A program made the position numbers and the translations under genes. DNA of 64,000 nucleotides from Nocardia brasiliensis ATCC 700358 (GTDB taxonomy: Bacteria; Actinomycetota; Actinomycetes; Mycobacteriales; Mycobacteriaceae), in NCBI RefSeq assembly GCF_000250675.2, contig NC_018681.1, positions 2,666,001 to 2,730,000 of the forward strand, written 5' to 3'. The first letter of the stretch is position 1, and each line of letters begins with the position of its first letter. Shown in pieces: positions 18,102 to 26,434 of this stretch. The notes under the pieces were generated by a model. That model was not told the DNA's origin, ran no database searches, and saw only the letters and a program-made list of their open reading frames with translations.

Positions 18102-18641
18102 TCACTCCCGCGGCGGCTCTTCGACGGGGAAGAGGATGGGGCTCAAGAGATATCGCGCACGCTGCGGGGTGGGCTCGTTGCCGAGGACCGGCACGATGGC
18201 GCTGCGCAGCGCACCGATGAGGTCCCTGACCTCGTTGTCGCTCAACCAGATCGCGTGCTGGCGATAGCCGACGAGATCGGCGGCGGGATCGGCGTCGTCG
18301 CGGTCGAGATAGGCGTTGAACTCGGCGAGCAGGGTGGTCATGGCGATCGCGAAGACCCGGCGGTGGTCCGCGGTGGACAGGGCCGCGGCGGCGTCTTCGT
18401 CGATCACCGCGCGATCGCCGCGCAGCCGGTAGTGCCGCTCGAGCACGCCCCGAACCCGTTGCGCCTCGGCCACTTCCAGGATCGCGCCGTCGACGAGCAG
18501 ATCGACGTGCCGGTACACCGTCGCCTTGGAGACATCGGGCAGTCGCTCACACAACTGTGCGGTCGTCAGAACCCGCTCGCCGCGCAGGGCGTGCACGATA
18601 CGCAGACGTACGGGGTGAGCCAGCAGTTCGGCGGAGTCCAT
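18102..18641 (-). CDS. Helix-turn-helix (ArsR-like) regulator
   Basis: 179 residues. The N-terminal winged helix (AELLAHPVRLRIVHALRG, then TTAQLCERLPDVSKATVYRH) is ArsR-like; the C-terminal 100 residues are helical and acidic, without metal-binding Cys/His clusters, so metal sensing is unlikely. Divergent from the alpha/beta hydrolase at 18678 across 36 bp with clear repeats, so it probably represses itself and that gene. Confidence 0.82.
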   Translation of the reverse strand: MDSAELLAHPVRLRIVHALRGERVLTTAQLCERLPDVSKATVYRHVDLLVDGAILEVAEAQRVRGVLERHYRLRGDRAVIDEDAAAALSTADHRRVFAIAMTTLLAEFNAYLDRDDADPAADLVGYRQHAIWLSDNEVRDLIGALRSAIVPVLGNEPTPQRARYLLSPILFPVEEPPRE

Positions 18642-18648
18642 GGCTCTA

Positions 18649-18686
18649 TATTCTCATATCTGATAACGTTCTCAAACATGAGAATA
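18649..18686. promoter_or_regulatory. Operator of the regulator/hydrolase divergon
   Basis: Perfect 9-bp inverted repeat TATTCTCAT (18649-18657) / ATGAGAATA (18678-18686) with a third TTCTCA half-site (18669-18674) between. It covers the whole intergenic space and the hydrolase start codon. Confidence 0.6.
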
Positions 18687-19634
18687 GAAGAGAAATCCGC
18701 TTGGTCGGCACCCGATTACGCCGACCCCGGTCTGTTCGATGAGCACGACATCACGGTCGGCGCGGGTGCGCACGCGGTGCCCGGCACGGTGACCGTGCCG
18801 CGGGGGCCTGGATCGTGCCCCGCGGTCGTGCTGCTCGGCGGTGGTGGTCCGTTCGATCGTGACTGCACCTTCGGGCCGAACAAGCCGCTCAAGGATCTCG
18901 CCTGGGGGTTGGCGAGCCGAGGCGTCGCGGTGGTGCGGTTCGACAAGATCACCCACACCCACCCCGAGGTGACCGCGGACCCCGGTTTCACCGCGACCGA
19001 CGAGTACGTGCCACACGCCGTGGCCGCGGTGGATCTGCTGCGTGCGACGGCGACGGTCGACCCGTCGAGAGTTTTCGTCGTCGGGCACAGCATGGGCGGC
19101 AAGCTCGCCCCGCGCGTCGCGGCCGCCGCGCCCGTCGTCGCGGGATTGGTGCTGCTCGCGGCCGATGCCGAGCCGATGCATCGTGCGTCGGTTCGAGTGG
19201 TTCGCTATCTGGCCGCCACAGCGCCGAGCGCGCAGGCCGATGCGCTGGTCGAAACCTTCACGCGCGCTGCCGCAGTGGTGGACGGACCCGATCTGTCCCC
19301 GCAGACACCTGCCGCCACACTTCCGTTCGGCATGGGCGGGGCCTACTGGCTGGATATGCGAGAGTACGACCAGGTCGGCGCGGCGGCCGCGCTGCCGCAG
19401 CCGATGCTCCTCTTGCAGGGGGAACGCGACTACCAGGTCACGATCGAGGACGATCTGGCCCGCTGGCGAGCGGGTCTCGGTTCGCGTGCCGACGTCACGA
19501 TTCGTACCTATCCCGCCGACAATCACATGTTCTTCCCTGGTGCCGGACCTTCGACGGCCGCCGACTACGAACCGCCCCAGCATGTCGACCCCGCCGTCAT
19601 CGCGGATATCGCCGACTGGCTCTCCCGGCACTGA
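18678..19634 (+). CDS. Alpha/beta hydrolase
   Basis: 318 residues. The oxyanion region is VLLGGGGPFDRDC, the nucleophile Ser138 is in GHSMGG, the acid is in QGERDYQV and the catalytic His is in ADNHMFF. It resembles dienelactone-hydrolase or acyl-peptidase-like cytoplasmic esterases (prolyl oligopeptidase superfamily). ATG 18678 is the first Met after the operator; the reading frame is open much further upstream but there it is antisense to the regulator. Substrate unknown. Confidence 0.85.
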   Translation: MRIEEKSAWSAPDYADPGLFDEHDITVGAGAHAVPGTVTVPRGPGSCPAVVLLGGGGPFDRDCTFGPNKPLKDLAWGLASRGVAVVRFDKITHTHPEVTADPGFTATDEYVPHAVAAVDLLRATATVDPSRVFVVGHSMGGKLAPRVAAAAPVVAGLVLLAADAEPMHRASVRVVRYLAATAPSAQADALVETFTRAAAVVDGPDLSPQTPAATLPFGMGGAYWLDMREYDQVGAAAALPQPMLLLQGERDYQVTIEDDLARWRAGLGSRADVTIRTYPADNHMFFPGAGPSTAADYEPPQHVDPAVIADIADWLSRH

Positions 19635-19645
19635 GCGCAGTTCGA

Positions 19646-20401
19646 CTAGCGATCCGGCACCGGGCCGTCGTCGGGGCCGGGAAGGGCGGTGTCGAGTTGG
19701 CCGGGGAGCAGGGGGATGACGGCGAAGCGGCCGGCCACGGCGTCGGCGGGGAGGGCTTGTACGGCACGGATACCGTTCTGGGTGGCCAGGTTTCGGAGGC
19801 GGTCGAGAGGGCCGCGAAGCACCAGGCCGACGGTGCAGGGGCAGCCGGCGCGGAGGCGGTCGGCCGAGAGCGCGATGATCCGGGCAGATCGTTCGTCGGG
19901 TCCGGGGCGCGGGAGCAGCCAGGCCGCGGCGTCGGCGGAGGCGACGGCGGCCGCGTCGCCCGCGGGCACCGGGACGGCCACGAGCGGGGTCTGCACGCGC
20001 GGGAGCTGCACCTGGTACAGCACCTGGGCGATGCGGAGACCGCCGCTGTGCGGCGGGATCTGCTCGGGGGCAACGGCTTCGGTGAACGACACCAGGGCCC
20101 AGTGCTCGCCGTCGTCCGTGCCGCTCAGTGAATCCCGCGCCCGGGCAAGGTAATCGGCGATCTGTTCGCCGCGTTCCGGTCCGAGCCGGTCCGTGAAGAC
20201 ACCCGCCTCACGTGGCGGGCCGAGGACACCCAGCAGCACGACGAGACCGGCGACGACAACGACCACGGCACCGAAGAAGAGACCCCGGCGCAACGAACCG
20301 CGCCGCTCTCCGGCTTGCGTGGCCGCGACGGCATCGGCTTGCCCCGCCGGACCGGAATCTGCTTGCGCCCCAGCGGAGTCCGGCGGGTGCCGGTCAGGCA
20401 T
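19646..20401 (-). CDS. Single-pass membrane protein of unknown function
   Basis: 251 residues: a disordered Ala/Gly/Asp-rich N terminus, one TM helix at about 41-62 (FFGAVVVVVAGLVVLLGVLG), and an extracytoplasmic domain of about 190 residues. Its ATG overlaps the end of rluD by 8 bp, so it is the last gene of the lspA-rluD transcript. CPCT in the external domain is a CxC pair that could be redox-active or structural. I do not recognise the family. Confidence 0.75.
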   Translation of the reverse strand: MPDRHPPDSAGAQADSGPAGQADAVAATQAGERRGSLRRGLFFGAVVVVVAGLVVLLGVLGPPREAGVFTDRLGPERGEQIADYLARARDSLSGTDDGEHWALVSFTEAVAPEQIPPHSGGLRIAQVLYQVQLPRVQTPLVAVPVPAGDAAAVASADAAAWLLPRPGPDERSARIIALSADRLRAGCPCTVGLVLRGPLDRLRNLATQNGIRAVQALPADAVAGRFAVIPLLPGQLDTALPGPDDGPVPDR

Positions 20402-21320
20402 TGCGCAGGACGTCCACGGCGTTCTTCAGGTCGTCGGGGTACTCGCTGGTGATCTCCAGCCAGCGGCCGTCGGCCGGATGATGGAACCCGAGCGAACGGG
20501 CATGCAGCCATTGCCGTTCCAGGCCGAGGCGTTCGGCCAGGCGCGGGTCCGCACCGTAGGTGAGGTCACCGCAGCAGGGGTGCCGGATCGCCGAGAAATG
20601 CACCCGGATCTGGTGGGTGCGACCGGTTTCCAGATGGATGTCGAGCAGGCTGGCGGCCTGGAAGGCCTCGATCGTGTCGTAGTGCGTGATGCTGGGGCGG
20701 CCGTCGGCGGTGACCGCGAATTTCCAGTCGTTGCCCCGGGCGCGGCCGATCGGCGCGTCGATGGTGCCGCTGCTCGGGTCCGGATGCCCCTGCACCAGTG
20801 CGTGATACCGCTTCTCGATGGTGCGCTGCTTGAACGCCCGCTTGAGCACCGTGTACGCGTGCTCGGACTGCGCGACCACCATCACCCCGGAGGTGCCGAC
20901 GTCGAGCCGGTGCACGATGCCCTGCCGTTCGTGCGCGCCGGAGGTGGAGATCCGATAGCCCGCCGCGGCGAGCCCGCCGATCACCGTCGGCCCGGTCCAG
21001 CCGACGCCGGTGTGCGCCGCGACGCCGACCGGCTTGTCCACCGCGACGATGTCGTCGTCCGCGTAGAGGATGCGCATGCCCTCGACCGGCGCGGCCTCGA
21101 TCTTCAGTTCTCGCTTGGGTTCCGGGAACATCACCTCGAGCCAGGCGCCCGCGGCGAGCCGATCGGATTTGCCCGCCGCGATGCCGTCGAGCTGCACGCT
21201 GCCCTCTTCGGCGAGCGCGGCGACGGCGGTCCGGGACAGGCCGAGCAACCGGGACAGTCCCGCGTCGACCCGCATGCCGTCGAGCCCGTCGGGCACGGGC
21301 ATGGTGCGCGTCTCCCTCAT
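20394..21320 (-). CDS. rluD: 23S rRNA pseudouridine synthase RluD family
   Basis: 308 residues. An N-terminal S4 RNA-binding domain (about 14-62) is followed by the RluA/RluD catalytic domain with Asp140 in GIVHRLDVGTSGVMVVA. It modifies uridines of 23S rRNA (RluD: helix 69, by family). ATG 21320 overlaps the lspA stop (ATGA), matching the lspA-rluD coupling of M. tuberculosis. Complete length. Confidence 0.93.
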   Translation of the reverse strand: MRETRTMPVPDGLDGMRVDAGLSRLLGLSRTAVAALAEEGSVQLDGIAAGKSDRLAAGAWLEVMFPEPKRELKIEAAPVEGMRILYADDDIVAVDKPVGVAAHTGVGWTGPTVIGGLAAAGYRISTSGAHERQGIVHRLDVGTSGVMVVAQSEHAYTVLKRAFKQRTIEKRYHALVQGHPDPSSGTIDAPIGRARGNDWKFAVTADGRPSITHYDTIEAFQAASLLDIHLETGRTHQIRVHFSAIRHPCCGDLTYGADPRLAERLGLERQWLHARSLGFHHPADGRWLEITSEYPDDLKNAVDVLRNA

Positions 21321-22009
21321 GCGGTGTTCCCCTCGGTGCCGGTCTTGCTCGGCGCGGCAGGCTCGACGGCGCTGTCCGCGGTGGCGTCGCGTCCGGTCCG
21401 CGTGCCGTTCGGCTCGAATCCGAACACGGTCAGCACCACCAGCAGGATCGCGCCGCACACGATCGACGAGTCCGCCACGTTGAACACCGGCCACCAGCCG
21501 ATCGCGATGAAGTCGACCACGTGTCCCTGTAACGGTCCCGGCGCACGGAACAGCCGGTCCACCAGGTTGCCGAGCGCGCCGCCCAGCACCATGCCGAGAC
21601 CGATGGCCCACCACAGCGAGCGCAGCGTGCGCCCGATCCGGATCACGCCGATCACCACGGCCGTCGCGACCAAGGTGAGCAACCAGGTCATGCCGGTCGC
21701 CATGGAGAACGCCGCGCCCGGATTGCGGACCAGGCTGAACCTGGCGAAATCGCCGATGATCGAGACCGGCTCGCCCGGCTTCAGGTTCGCCACCACGATG
21801 CTTTTGGTCAGCAGATCCAGGGCGAGCAGCACCGCGGCGATGATCAGCAGGGTGCGTAACCGCTGCGGCGGGCGCGCCGGTGTGTCCGGTGGTGTTCCGC
21901 CCGGGCCCGGGGGCGTCGCCGACGGTGCGGATGGCGTGGCAGCCGCCGCTCCCTCAGCGGTCGGTGCGGGGTTCTCCTCGGGCGGCCGGTCATCACTCAC
22001 ACCCACCAT
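21317..22009 (-). CDS. lspA: Signal peptidase II (prolipoprotein peptidase)
   Basis: 230 residues. Four TM helices and the catalytic pair Asp151 (GNLVDRLF) and Asp180 (FNVADSSIVCGA), with NPGAAFS in the active-site loop. It cleaves lipoprotein signal peptides after diacylglyceryl transfer and so serves the several lipoproteins in this window. The first 48 residues are a Pro/Ala-rich cytoplasmic extension, also seen in other actinobacteria. The start is uncertain: ATG 22009 and GTG 22006 or 22000 are all possible. Confidence 0.93.
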   Translation of the reverse strand: MVGVSDDRPPEENPAPTAEGAAAATPSAPSATPPGPGGTPPDTPARPPQRLRTLLIIAAVLLALDLLTKSIVVANLKPGEPVSIIGDFARFSLVRNPGAAFSMATGMTWLLTLVATAVVIGVIRIGRTLRSLWWAIGLGMVLGGALGNLVDRLFRAPGPLQGHVVDFIAIGWWPVFNVADSSIVCGAILLVVLTVFGFEPNGTRTGRDATADSAVEPAAPSKTGTEGNTA

Positions 22010-22094
22010 CATCGCTCGAGCGACGCGACACCTTGTGCGGTGGTCACCCGCAAGTCCCAGCTGACACTCAGGAACCGGTCGTACCCTGATGCTC

Positions 22095-23042
22095 GTGACG
22101 GTGTTGTCTTCCCCCCACATTCCCCGGCGTGCGCGCTCGGGTGTGCTGCTCATAGTGCTCGCGGTCGGCCTGACCACGTTCGGAACCGGCTGCAGCGACG
22201 GGGCTCAGTCGCGCTCGGAGGCCGACAGCACCGAGCCGCTCGGTTACGGAAAAGAAGTGACCGTGCCCATTCCGGCCGCGATCACCACCGTCGTGTCGCC
22301 CGGCGCGGAGCCGCGCTCGCTGCTGCGGCCCGACTATCCGGCGGGCACCGTGCAGCAGGTGACGCTGCATACCTCGCACCGGATCGAGCAGCAGATCAAC
22401 GATCAGGACGCGCGTGACTTCTCCACGCCCGCGTTGTCGATCCCGATGACCGCGAAAACCGACGCGGACGGCATCGATCTCACGCTCGGCGCCGTCACCA
22501 CTCCCGATCCGACGCTGGCCAAGGCGTTGACGAAGACCGACGGCTCGCACGCCGGTTTCGATCTGAGCGATCTCGGTGCGATCACCGCGCTGCGGCTCGA
22601 ACCCGCGCCGGAAACCTCGAATCCGGCCAGGGCCGCACTGGAACAGGCCTTCTATCAAGCGGTCTACCGCTCGATCGCGTTTCCCGATCAGCCGGTCGGC
22701 GAGGGCGCGGTGTGGACGGTGCGCCAGGAGGTGACCGGCGGGGTCATCCTGGAACAGATCACCACCGCGACGCTGACCAAACGCGAAGGCGACCGGCTGA
22801 CCATCGAATTGGACGTCACCCAGCAGCCGAAGTCGAAGGTGTGGAACCTGCCCAACGACGCGGGCAAGCTCGACATCCAGGACTACGTCATGCAGGGCAC
22901 CGGCACCATCACCGTCGATCTGGGCCTGCCGCTGCCGGTGGCCGGGTCGATCACGGTCGGCGGCCACCAGGCCTATCACGATCCGCGCAGCGAAAGCGTG
23001 CTGCAACAGACGATCGACACGCAGGTGTCGTGGACGGAATGA
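22095..23042 (+). CDS. Lipoprotein (DUF6263-like)
   Basis: 315 residues from GTG 22095, which is 7 nt after a TACCCT box (22082-22087) and so probably leaderless; ATG 22089 is in frame. The signal peptide ends in the lipobox FGTGC. The mature part is rich in beta-strands, with PVGEGAVWTVRQEVTGGV and TITVDLGLPLPVAGSITVGG, a pattern like surface DUF6263 proteins (family call tentative). Its stop overlaps the next lipoprotein start (ATGA), so the two are co-translated. Confidence 0.75.
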   Translation: MTVLSSPHIPRRARSGVLLIVLAVGLTTFGTGCSDGAQSRSEADSTEPLGYGKEVTVPIPAAITTVVSPGAEPRSLLRPDYPAGTVQQVTLHTSHRIEQQINDQDARDFSTPALSIPMTAKTDADGIDLTLGAVTTPDPTLAKALTKTDGSHAGFDLSDLGAITALRLEPAPETSNPARAALEQAFYQAVYRSIAFPDQPVGEGAVWTVRQEVTGGVILEQITTATLTKREGDRLTIELDVTQQPKSKVWNLPNDAGKLDIQDYVMQGTGTITVDLGLPLPVAGSITVGGHQAYHDPRSESVLQQTIDTQVSWTE

Positions 23043-23758
23043 CCCGTGGCCGTGGCCTGATGCTGGCCGCGGCGACTACCGCGTTCGTCTCCGCGTGCGG
23101 GTCCTCGTCCTCGTCCGCGCCGCCGGCGGGACCGGATCTGCCGCCGCTCGGCCCGGCCGCAACCGCCGCGCCGGTGCAGAGCCCGCCGGCCACCGACGCC
23201 GATCGGCTCTATCGGCAGCTGCTCACCGGCACCGATCTGCCCCGCGATTTCACCGCGTTGCCCCCGCGGGCCGACGCGCCGACCGGCGCGCCGACCACCC
23301 CGACCGATCCGGCCGACTGCGCGAAGGTGCTCACGCCGTTGGGTGAGCAGCGTCCGGGCGCGTTGGCGCAGGCCGCGATCCAGTACGCGGGGCCGAATTT
23401 CTCCAGCATCGATATCGACGCGGCCAGCTATCGGAACGACGCGGTCGCACCCGCGTTCGCGCAGGTGCAGGCGACGCTGCGGCAGTGCGTCCACTACTCC
23501 GGCGCCGACGCCATCGATATCTCGATCGACTACCGCGTCGGCGGCCTCACCCCGCCGCGCGCCGGCGACGCCGCTACCGCCTTCCAGGTACGGACCACCA
23601 GCGAAGGGCTGACCCTGCATTCCGCGGTGGCGATCGTGCAGGTCGGTGCCACGTTGGCACAGATCGCGGTGACCGCGCCGGAAGCGGTGGACGAACGGGT
23701 GCTCAGCGAACTCACCGCGGCGCAGGTGCGCAAACTCCAAGGTGTCCCCGGCCCCTGA
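23039..23758 (+). CDS. Lipoprotein, co-translated with the upstream lipoprotein
   Basis: 239 residues. The signal MTRGRGLMLAAATTAFVSAC ends in lipobox VSAC, followed by a Ser-rich and then Pro/Ala linker and a globular domain with two Cys (DCAKVL and RQCVHYS), perhaps a disulfide. The arrangement DRLYRQLLTGTDLPRDFTAL is reminiscent of the PknH-type extracellular sensor fold, but I am not sure of this. ATG overlaps the upstream stop by 4 bp. Probably extracytoplasmic ligand-binding or structural. Confidence 0.72.
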   Translation: MTRGRGLMLAAATTAFVSACGSSSSSAPPAGPDLPPLGPAATAAPVQSPPATDADRLYRQLLTGTDLPRDFTALPPRADAPTGAPTTPTDPADCAKVLTPLGEQRPGALAQAAIQYAGPNFSSIDIDAASYRNDAVAPAFAQVQATLRQCVHYSGADAIDISIDYRVGGLTPPRAGDAATAFQVRTTSEGLTLHSAVAIVQVGATLAQIAVTAPEAVDERVLSELTAAQVRKLQGVPGP

Positions 23759-23839
23759 TTCGACGGGATCCGCCCTGCTCGCGCGGTGTCCGGGCATAGG
23801 CTCGGGGGATCAGCCAGATCACCTCAGCCGGAGGTTTCC

Positions 23840-24301
23840 ATGTCCGAGGTCAAACCCGTTCCCGAGGGGTACCCGGTGGTGTCGCCGGGGCTCGCGATCG
23901 ACGGCGCGGCCGCCGCGATCGATTTCTACAAGCACGTTTTCGGCGCATCGGAGCGGATGCGCATGCCGGGGCCGGACGGCAAGGTCGCGCACTGCGAGCT
24001 GATGTTCGGCAATTCGCTCGTGATGGTCGGTGACCCGGCCGAGGAACTCGACTTCCTCGACCCGAAGCGGGTCGGCGGCACGCCGGTGAACCTCTACGTC
24101 TATGTCGAGGACGCGGACGCCGCCTTCGCCGCGGCCCTCGGTGCGGGCGCGCGCGAGCTGACGCCGATGACCACGCAGTTCTACGGTGACCGCAGCGGGG
24201 CATTCGAGGACCCGTGGGGCCACCGGTGGACGGTGGCCACGCACGTCGAGGACGTTTCACCGGAGGAGATGGACCGCCGGATGGCCGAGCAGTTCGGCTA
24301 G
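23840..24301 (+). CDS. VOC family (PhnB/glyoxalase-like) protein
   Basis: 153 residues with two beta-alpha-beta-beta-beta units: AIDFYKHVFGASERMRMPGP, VAHCELMFGNSLVMVGDP and FEDPWGHRWTVATHVEDVSP. This is the PhnB-like branch of the vicinal oxygen chelate fold. ATG 23840 follows GGAGG. Function unknown; often annotated as a bleomycin-resistance or glyoxalase-like protein without evidence. The end overlaps the convergent Rieske gene by 4 bp. Confidence 0.85.
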   Translation: MSEVKPVPEGYPVVSPGLAIDGAAAAIDFYKHVFGASERMRMPGPDGKVAHCELMFGNSLVMVGDPAEELDFLDPKRVGGTPVNLYVYVEDADAAFAAALGAGARELTPMTTQFYGDRSGAFEDPWGHRWTVATHVEDVSPEEMDRRMAEQFG

Positions 24302-24729
24302 CCCGGCACCACCGAATCACCCACCACCCGAATAGTTTTCGCGGCCAACGGCCGCGGGGCCGGGCCGCCGGCCACCGTGCCGTCCAGCGCGTACCTGCTG
24401 CCGTGGCAGGCGCAATTGATGGTGCCGCCGGAGACGGTCGCGACCTTGCAGCCCGCGTGCGTGCACACCGCGGACAGGCCGACGAACGACCCCGCGCTCG
24501 GCTGGGTGATCACGGTGTCGCCGACGATCACCCCGCCGCCGACCGGGATGTCGGCCGTCTTGGCGATCGCCTCGACCGCCGCGTCACCCGGCGGCTCGGC
24601 CTGCACCGGTTTCGGCGCGGGCGCGGCATCTTCCTTGCCGTACGTGGTGCACGCGCTGAGTGCCGCCGCGGCGACAACGGTGCTCGCGACCACGGTGCGC
24701 CGGGTGAGCAATGGTTCGTCGTGCGTCAT
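24298..24729 (-). CDS. Rieske [2Fe-2S] protein with TAT signal and lipobox
   Basis: 143 residues. A twin-arginine signal (LLTRRTVVAST) runs into a lipobox (LSAC, Cys27), so it is probably exported folded and lipid-anchored outside the membrane. Cluster ligands are Cys89/His91 (CTHAGC) and Cys106/His109 (CACHGS), with Cys94/Cys108 placed for the stabilising disulfide of high-potential Rieske centres. Third gene of a leftward cluster with 24745-25960. Too short for QcrA; it resembles the small standalone Rieske proteins of actinobacteria. An electron-transfer role is inferred. Confidence 0.9.
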   Translation of the reverse strand: MTHDEPLLTRRTVVASTVVAAAALSACTTYGKEDAAPAPKPVQAEPPGDAAVEAIAKTADIPVGGGVIVGDTVITQPSAGSFVGLSAVCTHAGCKVATVSGGTINCACHGSRYALDGTVAGGPAPRPLAAKTIRVVGDSVVPG

Positions 24730-24744
24730 GGGGTCAGTCTCCGA

Positions 24745-25323
24745 TCAGAAGGTGAGGCCGTTGTGCTGGAAGAACCAGAGCGACGAGGTGAGCCAGAGTC
24801 CGGTGAGCCCGGTCAGCACGAGGCCGCCCGCCACCGGGAGCACCCAGCCGGGCAACCCTTTTCGCGTGAGCAGCAGCATTTTGGCGACGAACGCGCCGTA
24901 GAAGAAGCAGCCGAGCAGCGAATGCCAGAGCACCCGGGTGTCGTAATGCTGAAAACCCAAGGCATACAGGCAGTGCACCGCGGCCGGCACGCTGACCAGC
25001 ACGGCCAGCCGGCCCGACCAGACATGCGCGGTGCCGATCCAGGATGGCGTGCGCACCGGCAGCTTGCCGTACATCGCCAGCGCCGAAACGAACTGGCCCA
25101 GCGCGAGCGCGAACGCTGCGGTGCCCAGCCAAGCCTTCACCGCCTGCGGACCGGAGAATCCGGCGACATTGACCGAGAAAGCTGACGGCTCATGCGTTTT
25201 CCCGTATACGCCGAGCAGCACCGCCACCGCGGCGCCGATCAGCAGTGCGACGGCGATGGCCGCCGTACCGGAGTGCGGCCGTCCGAGGGGCGCGGTTTCT
25301 CGCTCAGCCGACACTGTCACCAC
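24745..25323 (-). CDS. DUF6529-like His-rich membrane protein
   Basis: 192 residues from GTG 25323 (GTG 25320 and 25314 also in frame). Five hydrophobic helices at about 21-40, 64-84, 99-119, 132-152 and 160-180. His100, His117 and His134 lie at helix ends (AHVWSGRL, AVHCLYAL, LWHSLLGC), resembling the bis-His heme ligation of cytochrome b561 or ferric-reductase-like helices. It overlaps the stop of the upstream gene by 20 bp and is 15 bp from the Rieske gene, so a heme-to-Rieske path is an attractive inference. Known only as a domain of unknown function. Confidence 0.78.
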   Translation of the reverse strand: MVTVSAERETAPLGRPHSGTAAIAVALLIGAAVAVLLGVYGKTHEPSAFSVNVAGFSGPQAVKAWLGTAAFALALGQFVSALAMYGKLPVRTPSWIGTAHVWSGRLAVLVSVPAAVHCLYALGFQHYDTRVLWHSLLGCFFYGAFVAKMLLLTRKGLPGWVLPVAGGLVLTGLTGLWLTSSLWFFQHNGLTF

Positions 25324-25960
25324 CGCTTACCTTGTTCGCAATGATCTTCTTGCCGTTGACGATCGCGGTCGCATCCGGGGCCAGGGCAGGTGCGGGCGAG
25401 GTGCTGCCGTCGGCGGCGCGCTGCACGCCGGTGACCGCGCCGTTGCTGTCGACGATCCAGCTCTGCCGCACTCCGACCTCGGTGTAGACGTAAAGTCCAG
25501 CGGGCGATTGCACTGCCGCAGTGCGGAATTCCCACTTCTTCGCGCCGAGCGCGAGCGTGCCGGTGACGGTCGTGCCGTCGTAGCGACCGTCCAGCCTGGC
25601 CTCGTTCTTACCGGTCAGGGTCAGCGTTCCGTTCACGGCACTGCCCTGCAGCCAGGACTCGACCGATGCCCCGTCACAGGCATAGGCGATCGCCCTACCC
25701 CCTTCGACGGTGATCGACAGCGTGATCGGCGCACCCGTCGCCGGTGCGATGCTGCCCACATAGTCCGCTTTCGCCGGAAACTGCACCGGCACAGTCGCAA
25801 CGGTGGTCGGCGCTACCGCGACGACCACGCTCGACGTCCCCACCGCCGTATTCTTTGCCGCCGCAGCGGGTTCGCTCTCTTTCGACATATTGACCACAAC
25901 CAGCGCGATGCCGAGCACCGCCACCGCCGCCAAGGTGAGCCAAGGCCCGAGACGTCTCAT
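25304..25960 (-). CDS. Membrane-anchored protein heading the Rieske cluster
   Basis: 218 residues. One N-terminal TM (LTLAAVAVLGIALVVVNM), a Ser/Thr/Ala/Val linker to about residue 65, then a beta-rich extracytoplasmic domain (ITLSITVEGGRAIAYACDGA, GTLTLTGKNEARLDGRYDG) ending VNGKKIIANKVSGGDSVG. ATG 25960 has GAGGAGA upstream. The stop lies inside the next gene's start region, indicating coupling. Domain unknown; probably the external partner of the two redox proteins downstream. Confidence 0.75.
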   Translation of the reverse strand: MRRLGPWLTLAAVAVLGIALVVVNMSKESEPAAAAKNTAVGTSSVVVAVAPTTVATVPVQFPAKADYVGSIAPATGAPITLSITVEGGRAIAYACDGASVESWLQGSAVNGTLTLTGKNEARLDGRYDGTTVTGTLALGAKKWEFRTAAVQSPAGLYVYTEVGVRQSWIVDSNGAVTGVQRAADGSTSPAPALAPDATAIVNGKKIIANKVSGGDSVG

Positions 25961-26401
25961 AAGATCTCCTCGAATCACGGCCGCCAGATCCCGCGTGCCG
26001 CTACCCCTACCTACGTCCCACCCACCCCACCGGTTCAACCGTGCCTGCAACCCCGCCCAGCGTGCGTTCGCTAGTTCGACTGCGCGGCACGGCCCGGCGC
26101 AGACATCGCACGCGATGCTGGCGGATCAGCGTGAACTTCGCCGCGGTCGAGTAGCCGCCACCATTGGACGGATGATCACCAGGTAATGGTGGCGGCGGCC
26201 AAGCGAGTACGTGCCGCCACCATTACCTGGTGATCGCCTGTCCAGCAATGTATCTGAGGCGCAGCGGTCAGCGAGGCGCTGAGAAGCGGCAGACGAAAGC
26301 TAGTCCGTGGTCGTCTCCGGCGCGGCGGAATTCCCATCGAGACTGTTCGCGCAGTTGACGGTCGTCGGTTTTCGACCATGTATGCCGGTTCAAGGGCAGT
26401 T
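25961..26401. other. Intergenic region (about 440 bp) with a large hairpin
   Basis: No supported gene. It separates the leftward Rieske cluster from the rightward vapBC module. The only clear structure is the inverted repeat at 26155-26235. The rest shows no conserved RNA motif or convincing codon bias. Confidence 0.6.
26155..26235. repeat. 23-bp perfect inverted repeat with an alternative partner arm
   Basis: Arms 26174-26196 (starting GATCACCAGGTAATGG) and 26213-26235 (ending CCATTACCTGGTGATC) are perfectly complementary over 23 bp with a 16-nt loop. A further copy of GCCGCCACCATT at 26155-26166 repeats 26213-26224, so the central AATGGTGGCGGC can pair either way. Too long and too far from genes to be a simple terminator; it may be a palindromic mobile remnant or a structured RNA. 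Confidence 0.85.
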
Positions 26402-26434
26402 GCTACGGGTGTAGCTGAACGCTACGCTCGTAGC
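26402..26434 (+). promoter_or_regulatory. vapBC promoter and twin operators
   Basis: Two related palindromes, GCTACGGGTGTAGC (26402-26415) and GCTACGCTCGTAGC (26421-26434), abut the antitoxin ATG. TACGCT (26423-26428) is a -10 box 6 nt before the start, so a leaderless transcript would be covered by the second operator: classic toxin-antitoxin autoregulation. Confidence 0.75.
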
